Both the position numbers and the translations under genes were made by a program. 64,000 nt of DNA, taken from Pseudonocardia sp. ICBG1293. GTDB lineage: Bacteria > Actinomycetota > Actinomycetes > Mycobacteriales > Pseudonocardiaceae. Shown in pieces: positions 20,517 to 29,973 of the stretch. The first letter of the stretch is position 1; each line of letters begins with the position of its first letter. The notes below the pieces were generated by a model that saw only the letters and a list, made by a program, of their open reading frames with translations, ran no database searches and was not told where the DNA came from. The stretch covers positions 310,001-374,000 of the forward strand of contig NZ_JAHLEL010000006.1 in the NCBI RefSeq assembly GCF_020131355.1. The letters are read 5' to 3'.

Positions 20517-21185
20517 GTGACGAACGGCGAGACCTTCGGGATCCTGCTGGTCGACGACGAGGAGCTGATCCGCGCCGGGCTGCGGGCGGTGCTCGACGCC
20601 GACCCCGGCCTACGGGTGCTGGGCGAGGCCGCCGACGGCGCCGAGGTGCCCGGCCTCGTCGCGCGCCTGCGCCCCGACGTCGTACTGATGGACGTGCGGA
20701 TGCCGGCCGTCGACGGCCTCACCGCCACCCGCGCGCTGCTGCGCGCCCCCGACCCACCCCGGGTGCTGGTGCTCACCACGTTCGGCCACGACCGGTACGT
20801 CCTCGACGCGATGCGGGCGGGTGCGAGCGGCTTCCTGCTCAAGCGCACCCCGCCGCGGGAGATCGTCCGTGCGGTGCACACCGTCGCCGCGGGGGAGTCG
20901 GTCCTGTTCCCCTCGGCTCTGCGTGAGCTCGTCGCGGGCTTCGCCGGCGACGGCGGCGACCGGCTCGCCGGGGCCGGGCTCACCGTGCGGGAGGGCGAGG
21001 TGCTCACGCTGATGGCCCGTGGGCTGTCCAACGCCGAGATCGCCGCGGACCTGTACCTGGGGGTGGAGACGGTGAAGACCCACGTGGCCGGGGTGCTCGC
21101 GAAGACCGGCTCGCGGGACCGGACCCAGGCCGTCGTCGCCGCCTACTCCTCGGGGTTCGTCGACCCCAGGTTCCCGGTCAGGTAG
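20517..21185 (+). CDS. NarL/LuxR-type response regulator
   Basis: 222 residues. Receiver domain ILLVDDEELIRAGLRAVL with phospho-Asp59 in VVLMDVRMP, Thr in LVLTTFGHD and Lys in FLLKRTPP. The output helix-turn-helix is LTVREGEVLTLMARGLSNAEIA followed by VKTHVAGVLAKTG. GTG start after a GGGAGGGGG ribosome site. Partner of the kinase immediately upstream. Its 3' end overlaps the convergent TetR gene by 43 nt. Likely controls the divergent membrane-protein operon (inference). Confidence 0.92.
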   Translation: MTNGETFGILLVDDEELIRAGLRAVLDADPGLRVLGEAADGAEVPGLVARLRPDVVLMDVRMPAVDGLTATRALLRAPDPPRVLVLTTFGHDRYVLDAMRAGASGFLLKRTPPREIVRAVHTVAAGESVLFPSALRELVAGFAGDGGDRLAGAGLTVREGEVLTLMARGLSNAEIAADLYLGVETVKTHVAGVLAKTGSRDRTQAVVAAYSSGFVDPRFPVR

Positions 21186-21790
21186 CGCTGCACGGTCGGG
21201 CCGACGGCGGCCACGACCTCCTCGCGCGGCGCCGAGGCCAGCGGCTCCAGCCGCACGACGTAGCGGATCATGCCCAGCCCGATCAGCTGCGAGGCGACCA
21301 GCGCGCCGCGCTCGTCGGGCCGGTCGGGGGAGTGCACCCGGGTGACCGGGACCAGGATGGCCTTGCCGACGAACTCGCGCAGCATCCGGGCAGCCGCCTC
21401 GTGCCCGGCGACGCTGCGCAGCATCGCCGCCATGGGGGCGCCGCCGCCGGTGTCCCACACGGTGAGGAACGTGCGCACGATCCGCTCGCCGACGGCGTCC
21501 TGCGGACCGCTCAGCACGCGCTCGCGGACCTGTTCGGGCTCGATCGGCAGGTCGAGCGCGGCGAGGAACAGCTTCTCCTTGCCGCCGAACCAGTGGTTGA
21601 CCATGGCCGGGTCCACCTCGGCGCGCTCGGCGATCCGGCGGACCGTGGCCCCCTCGAACCCGCGGTCGGCGAACTCGGTCCGGGCGGCCGCGAGCAGCCC
21701 GGCACGGGTGTCCGCGCCGCCGGACCGGCGACCGCGCCGCCGGGGCGGCGCACCCGGGTCCGGGGGTGAGGGGGCGCTCGGATCGGTCAT
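21143..21790 (-). CDS. TetR-family transcriptional regulator
   Basis: 215 residues. After a disordered Pro/Arg-rich N-terminus of about 25 residues, the TetR helix-turn-helix is clear: [47 protein letters not shown] (key features: [12 protein letters not shown], then the VNHWFGGKE turn, near 29-75). The rest is an alpha-helical ligand domain (TetR_C-like, with [10 protein letters not shown] near 180). Ligand and targets unknown. GAGGAT lies 7 nt before the ATG. Divergent from trpE with only 57 bp between starts, so it could affect trpE, but that is not shown. Confidence 0.87.
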   Translation of the reverse strand: MTDPSAPSPPDPGAPPRRRGRRSGGADTRAGLLAAARTEFADRGFEGATVRRIAERAEVDPAMVNHWFGGKEKLFLAALDLPIEPEQVRERVLSGPQDAVGERIVRTFLTVWDTGGGAPMAAMLRSVAGHEAAARMLREFVGKAILVPVTRVHSPDRPDERGALVASQLIGLGMIRYVVRLEPLASAPREEVVAAVGPTVQRYLTGNLGSTNPEE

Positions 21791-21834
21791 GCGCCCCATC
21801 CTCACCCGCGCGAGGGCGGCCGTCACTGCTCGGG

Positions 21835-21840
21835 GACAAT
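21835..21840 (+). promoter_or_regulatory. trpE -10 box, deciding the start
   Basis: GACAAT stands 7 nt before the ATG at 21848, the spacing of leaderless actinobacterial promoters. It overlaps an earlier in-frame ATG (21839-21841), which would then lie in the promoter. I therefore place the trpE start at 21848. No leader peptide or attenuator precedes trpE. Confidence 0.5.
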
Positions 21841-21847
21841 GAGTCGC

Positions 21848-23458
21848 ATGACCCAGCGGACCCAGCACGCATCCGGTGGCGCGACGACGGCCGGGGCCGC
21901 CGCCCCCGCGGCCGCGGCCCTGGGCGCGGTGAGCCCCACCCGTGCGGAGTTCCGGGAGCTGGCCCGCGCGCACCGGGTCATCCCGGTGACCCGCCGGCTG
22001 CTGGCCGACGACGAGACCCCGGTCGGGGTGTACCGCAAGCTCGCGGGTGAGCGCACCGGCACGTTCCTGCTGGAGTCCGCCGAGAACGGCCGTTCCTGGT
22101 CGCGCTGGTCGTTCGTGGGTGCCCGCAGCGCCGCCGCGCTCACCGCCGTCGACGGCGAGCTGGTCTGGACCGGGGAGGTCCCCGACGGCCTGCCCACCAC
22201 CGGTGACCCGCTGGACGCACTGCGCACCGTGGTCACCGAGCTGCACTCCGAGCCGCTGCCCGGTCTGCCGCCGCTGACCGGTGGCATGGTCGGCTACCTC
22301 GGCTACGACATCGTCCGTCGCGTCGAGCGCATCGCCGACCCCGACGACCCGGCCGTCGACGACCTGGCGCTGCCCGAGCTGGTCATGCTGCTCGCGACCG
22401 ACCTGGCCGCGCTCGACCACCACGAGGGGACCGTCACCCTGATCGCGAACGCGATCAACTGGGACGCCACCGACGAGCGCGTGGACGCCGCCTACGACGA
22501 CGCGGTCGCCCGGCTGGACCGGATGACCGGTGAGCTGGCGGTGCCCTCGCCCAGCTCGGTGGCCGTCTACACCCCGACCCGGCCGGAGTTCCTGCGCCGC
22601 CGCACCCCCGAGCAGCACCACGCCGCGATCGAGGACGCGAAGGAGCAGATCCGGGCGGGCGAGGCGTTCCAGATCGTGCTGTCGCAGCGCTTCGAGATGG
22701 AGTGTTCCGCCGACCCGCTCGAGGTCTACCGGATCCTGCGCACCACCAACCCCAGCCCGTACATGTACCTGTTGCGCCTCGACGACGCCGCGGGCGGTGA
22801 GCCGTTCTCCATCGTCGGGTCCAGCCCGGAGGCGCTGGTCAGCGTGCTCGACGGGCGCGCCACCACGCACCCGATCGCGGGTACCCGCTGGCGGGGGGCG
22901 ACCGACGAGGAGGACCAGCTCCTGGAGAAGGAGCTGCGCGGCGACGAGAAGGAGCGCGCCGAGCACCTGATGCTCGTCGACCTCGGCCGCAACGACCTGG
23001 GCCGGGTCTGCGAGCCGGGCACGGTCACCGTGCGGAACTTCTTCGAGATCGAGCGCTACAGCCACGTGATGCACCTGGTGTCGACGGTGACCGGGCTGCT
23101 GCGCGGGGACCGCACCGCGTTCGACGCCGTCGTCGCCTGCTTCCCCGCAGGCACCCTGTCCGGGGCGCCGAAGGTCCGGGCGATGCAGGTCATCGACCGG
23201 CTGGAGCCGACCCGGCGCGGCCAGTACGGCGGCATCGTCGGCTACCTGGACTTCGCGGGCAACGCCGACACCGCGATCGCCATCCGCACCGCGATGATCC
23301 GGGGCGGCACCGCCTACGTGCAGGCGGGTGGCGGGATCGTCGCCGACTCCGACCCGGCCGCGGAGGACCTGGAGTGCCTGAACAAGGCCCGGGCGGTGCT
23401 CTCGGCCGTCGCGGCGGCGGGTTCCATGTCACCCCCGCCGGCCCCGGAGAGCCCGTGA
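21848..23458 (+). CDS. trpE: Anthranilate synthase component I
   Basis: Forms anthranilate from chorismate, with ammonia from TrpG (not in the window). 536 residues. Seen are the feedback-site segment [21 protein letters not shown] near 65 (key LLES), the chorismate-binding domain [14 protein letters not shown] near 270, [29 protein letters not shown] near 375, [16 protein letters not shown] near 430-445 and [14 protein letters not shown] near 485. The LLES motif suggests tryptophan inhibition. It opens the trpE-membrane protein-trpC cluster and overlaps the next gene by 4 nt. Confidence 0.96.
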   Translation: MTQRTQHASGGATTAGAAAPAAAALGAVSPTRAEFRELARAHRVIPVTRRLLADDETPVGVYRKLAGERTGTFLLESAENGRSWSRWSFVGARSAAALTAVDGELVWTGEVPDGLPTTGDPLDALRTVVTELHSEPLPGLPPLTGGMVGYLGYDIVRRVERIADPDDPAVDDLALPELVMLLATDLAALDHHEGTVTLIANAINWDATDERVDAAYDDAVARLDRMTGELAVPSPSSVAVYTPTRPEFLRRRTPEQHHAAIEDAKEQIRAGEAFQIVLSQRFEMECSADPLEVYRILRTTNPSPYMYLLRLDDAAGGEPFSIVGSSPEALVSVLDGRATTHPIAGTRWRGATDEEDQLLEKELRGDEKERAEHLMLVDLGRNDLGRVCEPGTVTVRNFFEIERYSHVMHLVSTVTGLLRGDRTAFDAVVACFPAGTLSGAPKVRAMQVIDRLEPTRRGQYGGIVGYLDFAGNADTAIAIRTAMIRGGTAYVQAGGGIVADSDPAAEDLECLNKARAVLSAVAAAGSMSPPPAPESP

Positions 23459-24105
23459 CGGCGCCCGGCGACGACGGGGCCGTCGCGACCGCGGCGACCC
23501 GCACCGACCGGCGGGCACTCGGCCTGACCGTGCTCGGCCTGCTGCTCGGCGCCGGGGCCCTGTGGGGCGCCGGCGCCGCCGAGTGGTTCGTGCTGGAGGT
23601 ACCCACCGCCACCCGGGGCACCGTCGAGCTCGGTGCCACCGGCGCGCAGCTGCAGCCGGCGGTCACGGCGGTCGCCGCGCTGTTGGTGGCGGCCGTCGCC
23701 GCGCTGGTCGCCCTGTCCGGGATCGCCCGTCGGGTGCTCGGCGTGCTGGTCGGGCTCGCCGGAGCGGCCGCGGTGGTGCTGACCCTGCGGCTGGTGGCCG
23801 TCCCGCCGACGGCGGTGGTGCTGGCCTCGGCCCGTTCCGGGCTCACCGCCCCGAACGCCCCGGCCGGCTCCGGTGCGGTCTCGGCCACGCCGTGGCCCTG
23901 GCTGGCCGTCGTCGGCGGGGTCGTCGCGCTCGCCGCGGCGGTGCTGCTGGTGGTCCGCGAGCCGCGGCTGCCGCGGCTCGGCGCCCGGTACGCCGCACCG
24001 GGGACGCAGGCGGCCACCACACCGACCGATCCCGACCGGGCGGCCTGGGAACGGCTCGACGCCGGCGGTGACCCGACCGTCGGCCCGCGTGAGGGGGAGA
24101 ACTAG
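23455..24105 (+). CDS. Trp-biosynthesis-associated membrane protein
   Basis: 216 residues with four membrane helices ([19 protein letters not shown] near 23-41, a second near 70-90, a third near 95-115 and a last near 150-170). The WF pair in AAEWFVLEV after helix 1 and the hydrophilic C-terminus are typical of the actinobacterial family found between trpE and trpC (TIGR02234-type). Its biochemical role is unknown; genomic position suggests a link to tryptophan synthesis or transport. GTG overlaps the trpE stop. Confidence 0.85.
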   Translation: MTAPGDDGAVATAATRTDRRALGLTVLGLLLGAGALWGAGAAEWFVLEVPTATRGTVELGATGAQLQPAVTAVAALLVAAVAALVALSGIARRVLGVLVGLAGAAAVVLTLRLVAVPPTAVVLASARSGLTAPNAPAGSGAVSATPWPWLAVVGGVVALAAAVLLVVREPRLPRLGARYAAPGTQAATTPTDPDRAAWERLDAGGDPTVGPREGEN

Positions 24106-24154
24106 CATGACCTCGACATCCGGGCGACGCGCGAGCGGAGGAGGAGTCGGCCCT

Positions 24155-25024
24155 GTGAGCACTACGGGCACTGCCGGTACTGCCGGACACCCGAACGGGA
24201 CACCGGGTCGCGTACCCAGCGTCCTGGAGTCCATCGTGGACGGGGTCCGGGAGGACCTCGCCGAGCGCGAGAGCGCGGTCGACTTCGCCGAGATCAAACG
24301 CCGGGCCGCGGCCGCGCCGCCGCCGCGGGACGCGATGGCGGCCCTGCGCGAGCCGGGCGTCGGCGTCATCGCCGAGGTGAAGCGGGCCAGCCCCTCGAAG
24401 GGGGCGCTCGCCGACATCCCCGATCCGGCCGACCTCGCCGAGGCCTACTCCACCAACGGGGCGCGGGTCATCAGCGTGCTCACCGAGCAGCGCCGGTTCG
24501 GCGGTTCGCTGGCCGACTTCGACGCGGTCCGCGCCCGGGTCGACACCCCGCTGCTGCGCAAGGACTTCGTCGTCACGCCCTACCAGGTGCACGAGGCGCG
24601 GGCGCACGGCGCGGACGTCGTGCTGCTGATCGTCGCCGCGCTGGAGCAGCCGGTGCTCGCCTCGCTGCTGGACCGGGTCGAGTCCCTCGGGATGACCCCG
24701 CTGGTCGAGGTGCACACCGAGGAGGAGTGCGACCGCGCGCTGGAGGCCGGGGCCACGCTGATCGGCGTGAACGCCCGCAACCTGCACACCCTCGAGGTCA
24801 ACCGCTCGGTCTTCGGCGAGATCGCGCCCGGCCTGCCGTCGCACGTCCTCAAGGTCGCCGAGTCCGGCGTCCGCAGCCCCGGTGACCTGCTCACCTACGC
24901 CGGCTGGGGAGCCGACGCCGTGCTGGTCGGCGAGGGTCTGGTGACCAGCGGGGACCCGGCGGCCGCGGTCCGCGGGCTGGTCGCGGCCGGGTTCCACCCG
25001 TCCTGCAGCCGCAACGGCGGCTGA
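24155..25024 (+). CDS. trpC: Indole-3-glycerol-phosphate synthase
   Basis: Closes the indole ring from CdRP; TIM barrel. From the GTG at 24155, 289 residues; an upstream ATG at 24107 would add 16 residues, but the GTG has GGAGGAGG about 10 nt before it. Motifs: [14 protein letters not shown] near 20, [13 protein letters not shown] near 72-84 (catalytic Lys), [11 protein letters not shown] near 113, LLRKDFVV near 136-143 (catalytic Lys), [12 protein letters not shown] near 210, and [10 protein letters not shown]. The next gene is lgt, 3 nt later; trpB and trpA, usually here, are absent. Confidence 0.95.
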   Translation: MSTTGTAGTAGHPNGTPGRVPSVLESIVDGVREDLAERESAVDFAEIKRRAAAAPPPRDAMAALREPGVGVIAEVKRASPSKGALADIPDPADLAEAYSTNGARVISVLTEQRRFGGSLADFDAVRARVDTPLLRKDFVVTPYQVHEARAHGADVVLLIVAALEQPVLASLLDRVESLGMTPLVEVHTEEECDRALEAGATLIGVNARNLHTLEVNRSVFGEIAPGLPSHVLKVAESGVRSPGDLLTYAGWGADAVLVGEGLVTSGDPAAAVRGLVAAGFHPSCSRNGG

Positions 25025-25027
25025 GCC

Positions 25028-26059
25028 GTGCTCGTCACGCTCGCCGCGGCGCTGCCCGCCTCGATCCCCAGCCCGGACCGTGGCGTCTGGCACCTCGGCC
25101 CGATCCCGGTCCGGGCCTACGCGCTGTGCATCATCGCCGGCATCGCCGTCGCCCTGTGGTGGGGCGAGCGGCGGCTGCAGGCGCGCGGCGGGCGGGCCGG
25201 GACGGTGCTCGACGTCGCGGTGTGGGCGGTCCCGTTCGGCCTGCTCGGCGGGCGGCTCTACCACGTCGCCACCGACTGGCGGACCTACTTCGGTCCCGGC
25301 GGCGACCCGTGGGGTGCGCTGGAGATCTGGAACGGCGGGCTCGGGATCTGGGGTGCCATCACCCTGGGCGGGGTCGGCGCCTGGATCGGCTGCCGTCGTC
25401 ACGGTGTCCCGCTGCCGCTGTTCGCCGACGCGGTCGCGCCCGGCATCATCGTCGCCCAGGCGGTCGGCCGGCTCGGCAACTGGTTCAACCAGGAGCTCTA
25501 CGGCGGCCCGACCACCCTGCCCTGGGGGCTGGAGATCTACCGCCGGGTGGACCCGGGGACCGGGCTCGAGGACCCGCTCGGCGGCGTCGCGCTGGACCCG
25601 ACGCCGATCGCGGTCGTGCACCCCACGTTCCTCTACGAGCTGCTGTGGAACCTGGTCGTGGCCGCGCTGATCGTGCTGGCCGACCGCCGGTTCCGGCTCG
25701 GGCACGGCCGGGTCTTCGCGCTCTACGTCGCGGGCTACACCCTCGGCCGGTTCTTCATCGAGCTGATGCGTACCGACCCCGCGACCCGGGTCTTCGGCGA
25801 CGTCCGGATCAATGTCGTCGTCGCCGCCGTCGTGTTCATCGGGGCGGTGCTGTACGTCGCGTTCGCCCGGCGCGGGCGCGAGGAGTTCGTCGCGCCCGCG
25901 CCGGAGGACACCGTCGGGCCGGACGGCGCTGCCGGGTCGGAGCGCGCTGCCGGGCCGGAGAGCGCTGCCGGGCAGGAGAGCGCTGTCGCGCCGGAGCGCA
26001 CCGTCGGGCAGGACGGCACCGTCGCGCCGGGGAAGCCCCAGGCGCGCGAGGACGCGTGA
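25028..26059 (+). CDS. lgt: Prolipoprotein diacylglyceryl transferase
   Basis: Membrane enzyme transferring diacylglycerol from phosphatidylglycerol to the lipobox cysteine of prolipoproteins. 343 residues, about seven membrane helices. The Lgt signature GRLGNWFNQELYGGP near 144-158 is intact, with the essential HGR-like region replaced by the usual actinobacterial YALCIIAG start and LGGRLYHV near 72. HPTFLYELLWN near 198 is also typical. After residue 290 a Glu/Gly/Ala-rich cytoplasmic tail is built from 18-nt repeats. GTG start 3 nt after trpC. A lipobox client (M28 peptidase) is encoded 1 kb downstream. Confidence 0.96.
   Translation: MLVTLAAALPASIPSPDRGVWHLGPIPVRAYALCIIAGIAVALWWGERRLQARGGRAGTVLDVAVWAVPFGLLGGRLYHVATDWRTYFGPGGDPWGALEIWNGGLGIWGAITLGGVGAWIGCRRHGVPLPLFADAVAPGIIVAQAVGRLGNWFNQELYGGPTTLPWGLEIYRRVDPGTGLEDPLGGVALDPTPIAVVHPTFLYELLWNLVVAALIVLADRRFRLGHGRVFALYVAGYTLGRFFIELMRTDPATRVFGDVRINVVVAAVVFIGAVLYVAFARRGREEFVAPAPEDTVGPDGAAGSERAAGPESAAGQESAVAPERTVGQDGTVAPGKPQAREDA
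25910..26035 (+). repeat. 18-bp tandem repeat in the lgt tail
   Basis: Seven in-frame 18-bp units, such as GCTGCCGGGCCGGAGAGC and ACCGTCGGGCAGGACGGC, encode a degenerate hexapeptide (A/T-A/V-G/A-x-E/D-x). The length keeps the reading frame. Likely a variable, disordered C-terminal tail. Confidence 0.85.
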
Positions 26060-26694
26060 GCGCGTTCGCGGGCTTCGGCGACGGCGCCGTCGAGTTCTAC
26101 GACGGCCTGCTCGCCGACAACTCCCGGGCGTACTGGACCGACCAGCGCGAGGTCTACGAGGCCGACGTCCGCGGCCCGATGCTGGCGCTGCTCGCCGACC
26201 TCGAGCCGGAGTTCGGGGCGGGCAAGGTCTTCCGGCCCTACCGGGACGTCCGGTTCGCCGCGGACAAGACGCCGTACAAGACCCACTGCGGCGGCTTCAC
26301 CGAGCCGTTCTACGTCGAGGTGTCCGCGGAGGGGATGCTGGCCGCCGGCGGCTACTACTTCATGGCGCCCGACCAGCTGACCCGCTACCGGGAGAGTGTC
26401 GACGACGAGCGCCGCGGCGAGGACCTGCGGTCCCGCCTGGAGACCGCGCGGGCCGCCGGCCTCACCGTCGACGGCACGACCCTCGCGACCCGCCCGCGCG
26501 GCACCGACCCCGACCACCCGAGGTTGGAGCTGTTGCGGCACAAGGGGCTCTTCGTGTCGCGACGCTGGGCGCCGGACGACGTGCTGCACGGGCCGCGGGC
26601 CCGTGACCGCGTCCGCACGGTGTGGCGGGCGTCCCGGCCGGTCACCGAGTGGCTCGACGACCACGTCGGGCCCAGCGAGCTCCCGCGCCGCTGA
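26056..26694 (+). CDS. DUF2461 family protein
   Basis: 212 residues. The family is of unknown function and widespread in bacteria. Motifs: FYDGLLADNSRAYWTDQREVYE near 13-34, KVFRPYRDVRFAADKTPYKTH near 57-77 (conserved Arg, Asp, Lys), GYYFMAPDQLTRYR near 101-114 and LLRHKGLFVSRR near 158-169. No signal peptide. GTG overlaps the lgt stop (GTGA), so it is the last gene of the trp-lgt run. Confidence 0.88.
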   Translation: MSAFAGFGDGAVEFYDGLLADNSRAYWTDQREVYEADVRGPMLALLADLEPEFGAGKVFRPYRDVRFAADKTPYKTHCGGFTEPFYVEVSAEGMLAAGGYYFMAPDQLTRYRESVDDERRGEDLRSRLETARAAGLTVDGTTLATRPRGTDPDHPRLELLRHKGLFVSRRWAPDDVLHGPRARDRVRTVWRASRPVTEWLDDHVGPSELPRR

Positions 26695-26770
26695 TCCGCC
26701 GCTGGTCCGTCGCGGGCCCGCCGTCCGCGCCGCGTCGCGCCGCCCGGCCGCTGCGTCCCCGTCCGGCCGC

Positions 26771-26846
26771 GGGGTCCCGCGGGGCCGGCGTGTTCCCGCC
26801 GGGCCGGCGGGGTCCCGCGGGGCCGGCGCGTTCCCGCGGGGCCGGC
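26771..26846. repeat. Four 19-bp GC-only repeats in the gap before the M28 gene
   Basis: The 319-bp gap 26695-27013 holds four head-to-tail 19-bp units, two of GGGGTCCCGCGGGGCCGGC alternating with variants GTGTTCCCGCCGGGCCGGC and GCGTTCCCGCGGGGCCGGC. Each contains CCCGCGGG- or GGCCGG-type palindromes. No coding potential is evident; nothing else is recognised in the gap except the M28 ribosome site. Confidence 0.8.
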
Positions 26847-27013
26847 GGGGTCACCGGGCGCGGGTCGCGTCACCGTGTCGGGCCCGGGGGCCGGGCAGCG
26901 GCGAGTGGGTTTCCGTGACACGGTCGAGACCCGGCGCGGTGATCCGGACGACGGCCGGGTCACGAACACCGGAGACGGACGGACGTCGTCCGGGCGACGC
27001 ACGGGGGAGTGGC

Positions 27014-28039
27014 ATGGGAGTGCAGGGGCGGGGCCGAGGCACCCGGGACGGGCTGCTGGCACTGGCGGCGGCGACGCTCGTCGTCGCCGGGTGCACCGCA
27101 GCCACGCCCGCCACCGCGCCGCCGCCCGCCGGGGCGCTGTCCCAGCAGGTCACGGGCGCCGCGACCGGCGAGGCCGCGATACCGCACCTGGCGGCCCTGG
27201 AACGCATCGCCGACGACAACGGCGGCAACCGCGCCGCCGGGACCCCCGGCTACGACGCGACGGTCGACTACGTCGCCGGCGTGCTGCGTGACGCCGGGTT
27301 CGACGTCACCACCCCCACCTACGACGCCGGCGACGGCCGCGAGCTGCGCAACGTCGTCGCCCGCACCCGCGGTGGCGACCCCGGCCGGGTCGTGCTGGCC
27401 GGCGCCCACCTCGACTCCGTGCCGGACGGCCCCGGGATCAACGACGACGGCAGCGGCATCGCCGGGCTGCTCGCCGTCGCCACCGCGCTCGGCCCGCAGC
27501 CGGGCGTCGGCGCCACCGTCTCCTTCGGGTTCTGGGGCTCGGAGGAGGACGACCTGCAGGGCTCGACCGGCTACGTGTCGTCGCTGTCGGAGGAGCAGCG
27601 CGACCAGCACCTGCTCTACCTCAACGCCGACATGCTCGGCTCGCCCAACGGCGGCTACTTCGTGCAGGGGGGACGCGGGGAGGACGAGGAGGAGCGGGGC
27701 CCGTCCGGGTCCGGGGTGGTGGCCTCGGTGCTGGCCGAGGAGCTCGCCGCCGCGGGTGCACCGCAGCCGGAGACCATCGGCCTCTACGGTGACGACGACG
27801 CGCCCTTCGCCGAGGTCGGCATCCCGGTCGCCGGTGCGGTCACCGGTGACGAGGACACCAAGTCCCGCGAGCAGGCACGGCTGTGGGGCGGCGAGGCGGG
27901 CCGTGCCTACGACGAGTGCTACCACTCGGCCTGCGACCGGACCGGCAACGTCGACACGGTGACGCTGGACCGCTACACCCGCGCGATCGCGGCGACCCTG
28001 GCCCGTTTCGCCGACGCCACCCAGCGCCCCTCCGGCTGA
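27014..28039 (+). CDS. M28-family zinc aminopeptidase, lipoprotein
   Basis: 341 residues. A lipoprotein signal ends in LVVAGC, making Cys27 the lipidated residue. The zinc-peptidase core shows GAHLDSVPDGPGINDDGSGIAG near 132-153 (His and Asp metal ligands), FGFWGSEEDDLQGS near 174-187 (Glu base and ligand) and YLNADMLGSP near 202-211. The late YHSACD near 300 carries the last His ligand. Resembles the Streptomyces griseus aminopeptidase group: trims N-terminal residues outside the membrane. ATG after GGGGGAG. Depends on Lgt encoded 1 kb upstream. Confidence 0.92.
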   Translation: MGVQGRGRGTRDGLLALAAATLVVAGCTAATPATAPPPAGALSQQVTGAATGEAAIPHLAALERIADDNGGNRAAGTPGYDATVDYVAGVLRDAGFDVTTPTYDAGDGRELRNVVARTRGGDPGRVVLAGAHLDSVPDGPGINDDGSGIAGLLAVATALGPQPGVGATVSFGFWGSEEDDLQGSTGYVSSLSEEQRDQHLLYLNADMLGSPNGGYFVQGGRGEDEEERGPSGSGVVASVLAEELAAAGAPQPETIGLYGDDDAPFAEVGIPVAGAVTGDEDTKSREQARLWGGEAGRAYDECYHSACDRTGNVDTVTLDRYTRAIAATLARFADATQRPSG

Positions 28040-28063
28040 GCGGTCCCGTCCGCCCGGCCCGGC

Positions 28064-28414
28064 TCAGAGCCGGGACGACGCCGTACGGCCCGGGCGGCGC
28101 CGCGCCACCAGGGCGGCCAGGCCCAGCCCGAGCGCCGCGCCGGCCACGTCCACGAGCGCGTCGAGGACGTCCCCGCTGCGCCCGATCGGCAGCAGCGCCT
28201 GCGCGACCTCCGAGGCGGCCGCGTACCCGGCGAGCCCACCCAACAGCGGCCACACCCGGATGCCCGCGGTCCGCCCGGTCCACGCCAGCAGCGCGAACAG
28301 CAGCAGGTGGACGAGCTTGTCGGTGCCCGGGGGTGCCGTCGGGACCCCCGACGCCGGGGTGAACAGCACCACCAGGCTCAACAGGACCGACAGGACGAAC
28401 GGCTGGACGCGCAC
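28064..28414 (-). CDS. VanZ-like membrane protein
   Basis: 116 residues with four membrane helices. Family features are LFTPASGVPTAPPGTDKLVHLLLFALLAW (DK..H motif near 31-37), the conserved ASEVAQALLPIGRSGDVLDALVDVAGAALG (Glu in SE..Q and Arg-Ser-Gly-Asp turn near 70-85). VanZ gives low-level teicoplanin resistance in Enterococcus, but most relatives are of unknown function. CAGACT lies 6 nt before the GTG. Divergent from pyk. Confidence 0.85.
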   Translation of the reverse strand: MRVQPFVLSVLLSLVVLFTPASGVPTAPPGTDKLVHLLLFALLAWTGRTAGIRVWPLLGGLAGYAAASEVAQALLPIGRSGDVLDALVDVAGAALGLGLAALVARRRPGRTASSRL

Positions 28415-28525
28415 GGCCCCAGTCTGCTCCACCGGTGACCGCCGGGATGAACACCGTCGACCCGGACGCCGACAGGCCGGGTTCCCGTCCTCCTGATCGT
28501 TCCAGACAGCGCTACCCTGATAGCC

Positions 28526-29949
28526 GTGACACGTCGAACCAAGATCGTCTGTACCATCGGTCCGGCCACGGCGACCCCGGACCGGATCCGTGACCTCGTG
28601 GAAGCGGGCATGGACGTGGCCCGGCTCAACTTCAGCCACGGGGACCGCGCCGACCACAAGCGCGTCTACGAGATGGTCCGCGACGCCGCCGACTCGACCG
28701 GGCGCGCCGTCGGCATCCTCGCCGACCTGCAGGGCCCGAAGATTCGACTCGGCCGCTTCACCGACGGGCCCACCGAGTGGGCGACCGGCGAGGAGGTGCG
28801 GATCACGGTCGACGACGTGGCCGGCGCCCGCGACCGGATCTCCACCACCTACAAGGGCCTCGCCCAGGACGCACAGGTCGACGACCGGATGCTGGTCGAC
28901 GACGGCAAGGTCGGCCTGCGGGTCGTCGCCGTCGACGGCAACGACGTGGTCTGCCGGGTCACCGAGGGCGGCCCCGTCTCGGACAACAAGGGACTGTCGC
29001 TGCCGGGGATGAACATCTCGGTGCCCGCGCTGTCGGACAAGGACGTCGCGGACCTGGAGTTCGCGATGTCGCTGCGGGTCGACGTCGTCGCGCTGTCGTT
29101 CGTGCGCAGCCCCGCCGACATCGACCTCGTCCACAAGATCATGGACAACACCGGCGCCGGCCGCGTCCCGGTGATCGCGAAGCTGGAGAAGCCGGAGGCC
29201 GTCGACAACCTCGAGGCCGTCGTGCTCGCCTTCGACGGCATCATGGTCGCCCGCGGCGACCTCGGCGTGGAGCTGCCGCTGCAGAACGTGCCGCTGGTCC
29301 AGAAGCGCGCGGTGCAGATCGCCCGGGAGAACGCCAAGCCGGTCATCGTCGCGACCCAGATGCTGGAGTCGATGATCACCAGTTCGCGCCCGACCCGCGC
29401 CGAGGCCTCCGACGTCGCCAACGCCGTGCTCGACGGCACCGACGCGGTGATGCTGTCCGGCGAGACCAGCGTCGGCCGCTACCCGATCAAGACCGTGCGC
29501 ACGATGGCCGAGATCGTCGAGGCCGTCGAGGCGGGCCCGGCGGACGTGCCGCCGCTCAACCACGTGCCCCGCACCAAGCGCGGGGTGCTGTCCTACGCCG
29601 CCCGTGACATCGGCGAGCGGCTCTCGGCGCGGGCGCTGGTCGCGTTCTCCCAGTCCGGCGACACCGTCCGCCGCCTGGCCCGGCTGCACACCCGGCTCCC
29701 GCTGCTGGCGTTCACCCCGGAGCCCGCGGTGCGCAGCCAGCTCGCGATGACCTGGGGGTGGAGACCTTCCTCGTCGACAAGGTCGACTCGACCGACGCGA
29801 TGATCCGCCAGGTCGACCACGCGATCCTGTCGATCGGGCGCTTCAAGCCGGGGGACCTGGTGGTCGTCGTCGCCGGGTCGCCGCCCTCCACGGTCGGCTC
29901 GACCAACCTGATCCGCGTGCACCGGCTGGGCGAGGACGACCACGCCTGA
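28526..29949 (+). pseudogene. pyk: Pyruvate kinase, frameshifted near the C-terminus
   Basis: Glycolytic enzyme making pyruvate and ATP from PEP and ADP. The first ~410 residues are intact: TKIVCTIGPAT start, LNFSHG, DLQGPKIRLG, MVARGDLGVELP with the Mg/PEP ligands, ATQMLESM, and VMLSGETSVG. After QLAMTWG the frame breaks at a run of five G (29754-29758). Adding one G restores VETFLVDKVDSTDAM through to LIRVHRLGEDD at 29949, the normal ~474-residue length. Pyk is hard to lose, so a sequencing error is likely. TACCCT (28513-28518) lies 7 nt before the GTG: probably leaderless. Confidence 0.9.
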
Positions 29950-29973
29950 GCGGCGCCGGGCATACTCCCCGGC

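Noticed and set aside
21791..21847. Trp leader peptide/attenuator before trpE
   Set aside because: Only 57 bp separate the TetR and trpE starts, with no Trp-codon run or hairpin; a leaderless start fits better.
28040..28063. Terminator between the M28 and VanZ genes
   Set aside because: Only a weak CTGAGC/GCTCAG pairing with a long loop; not clearly above background for this GC content.
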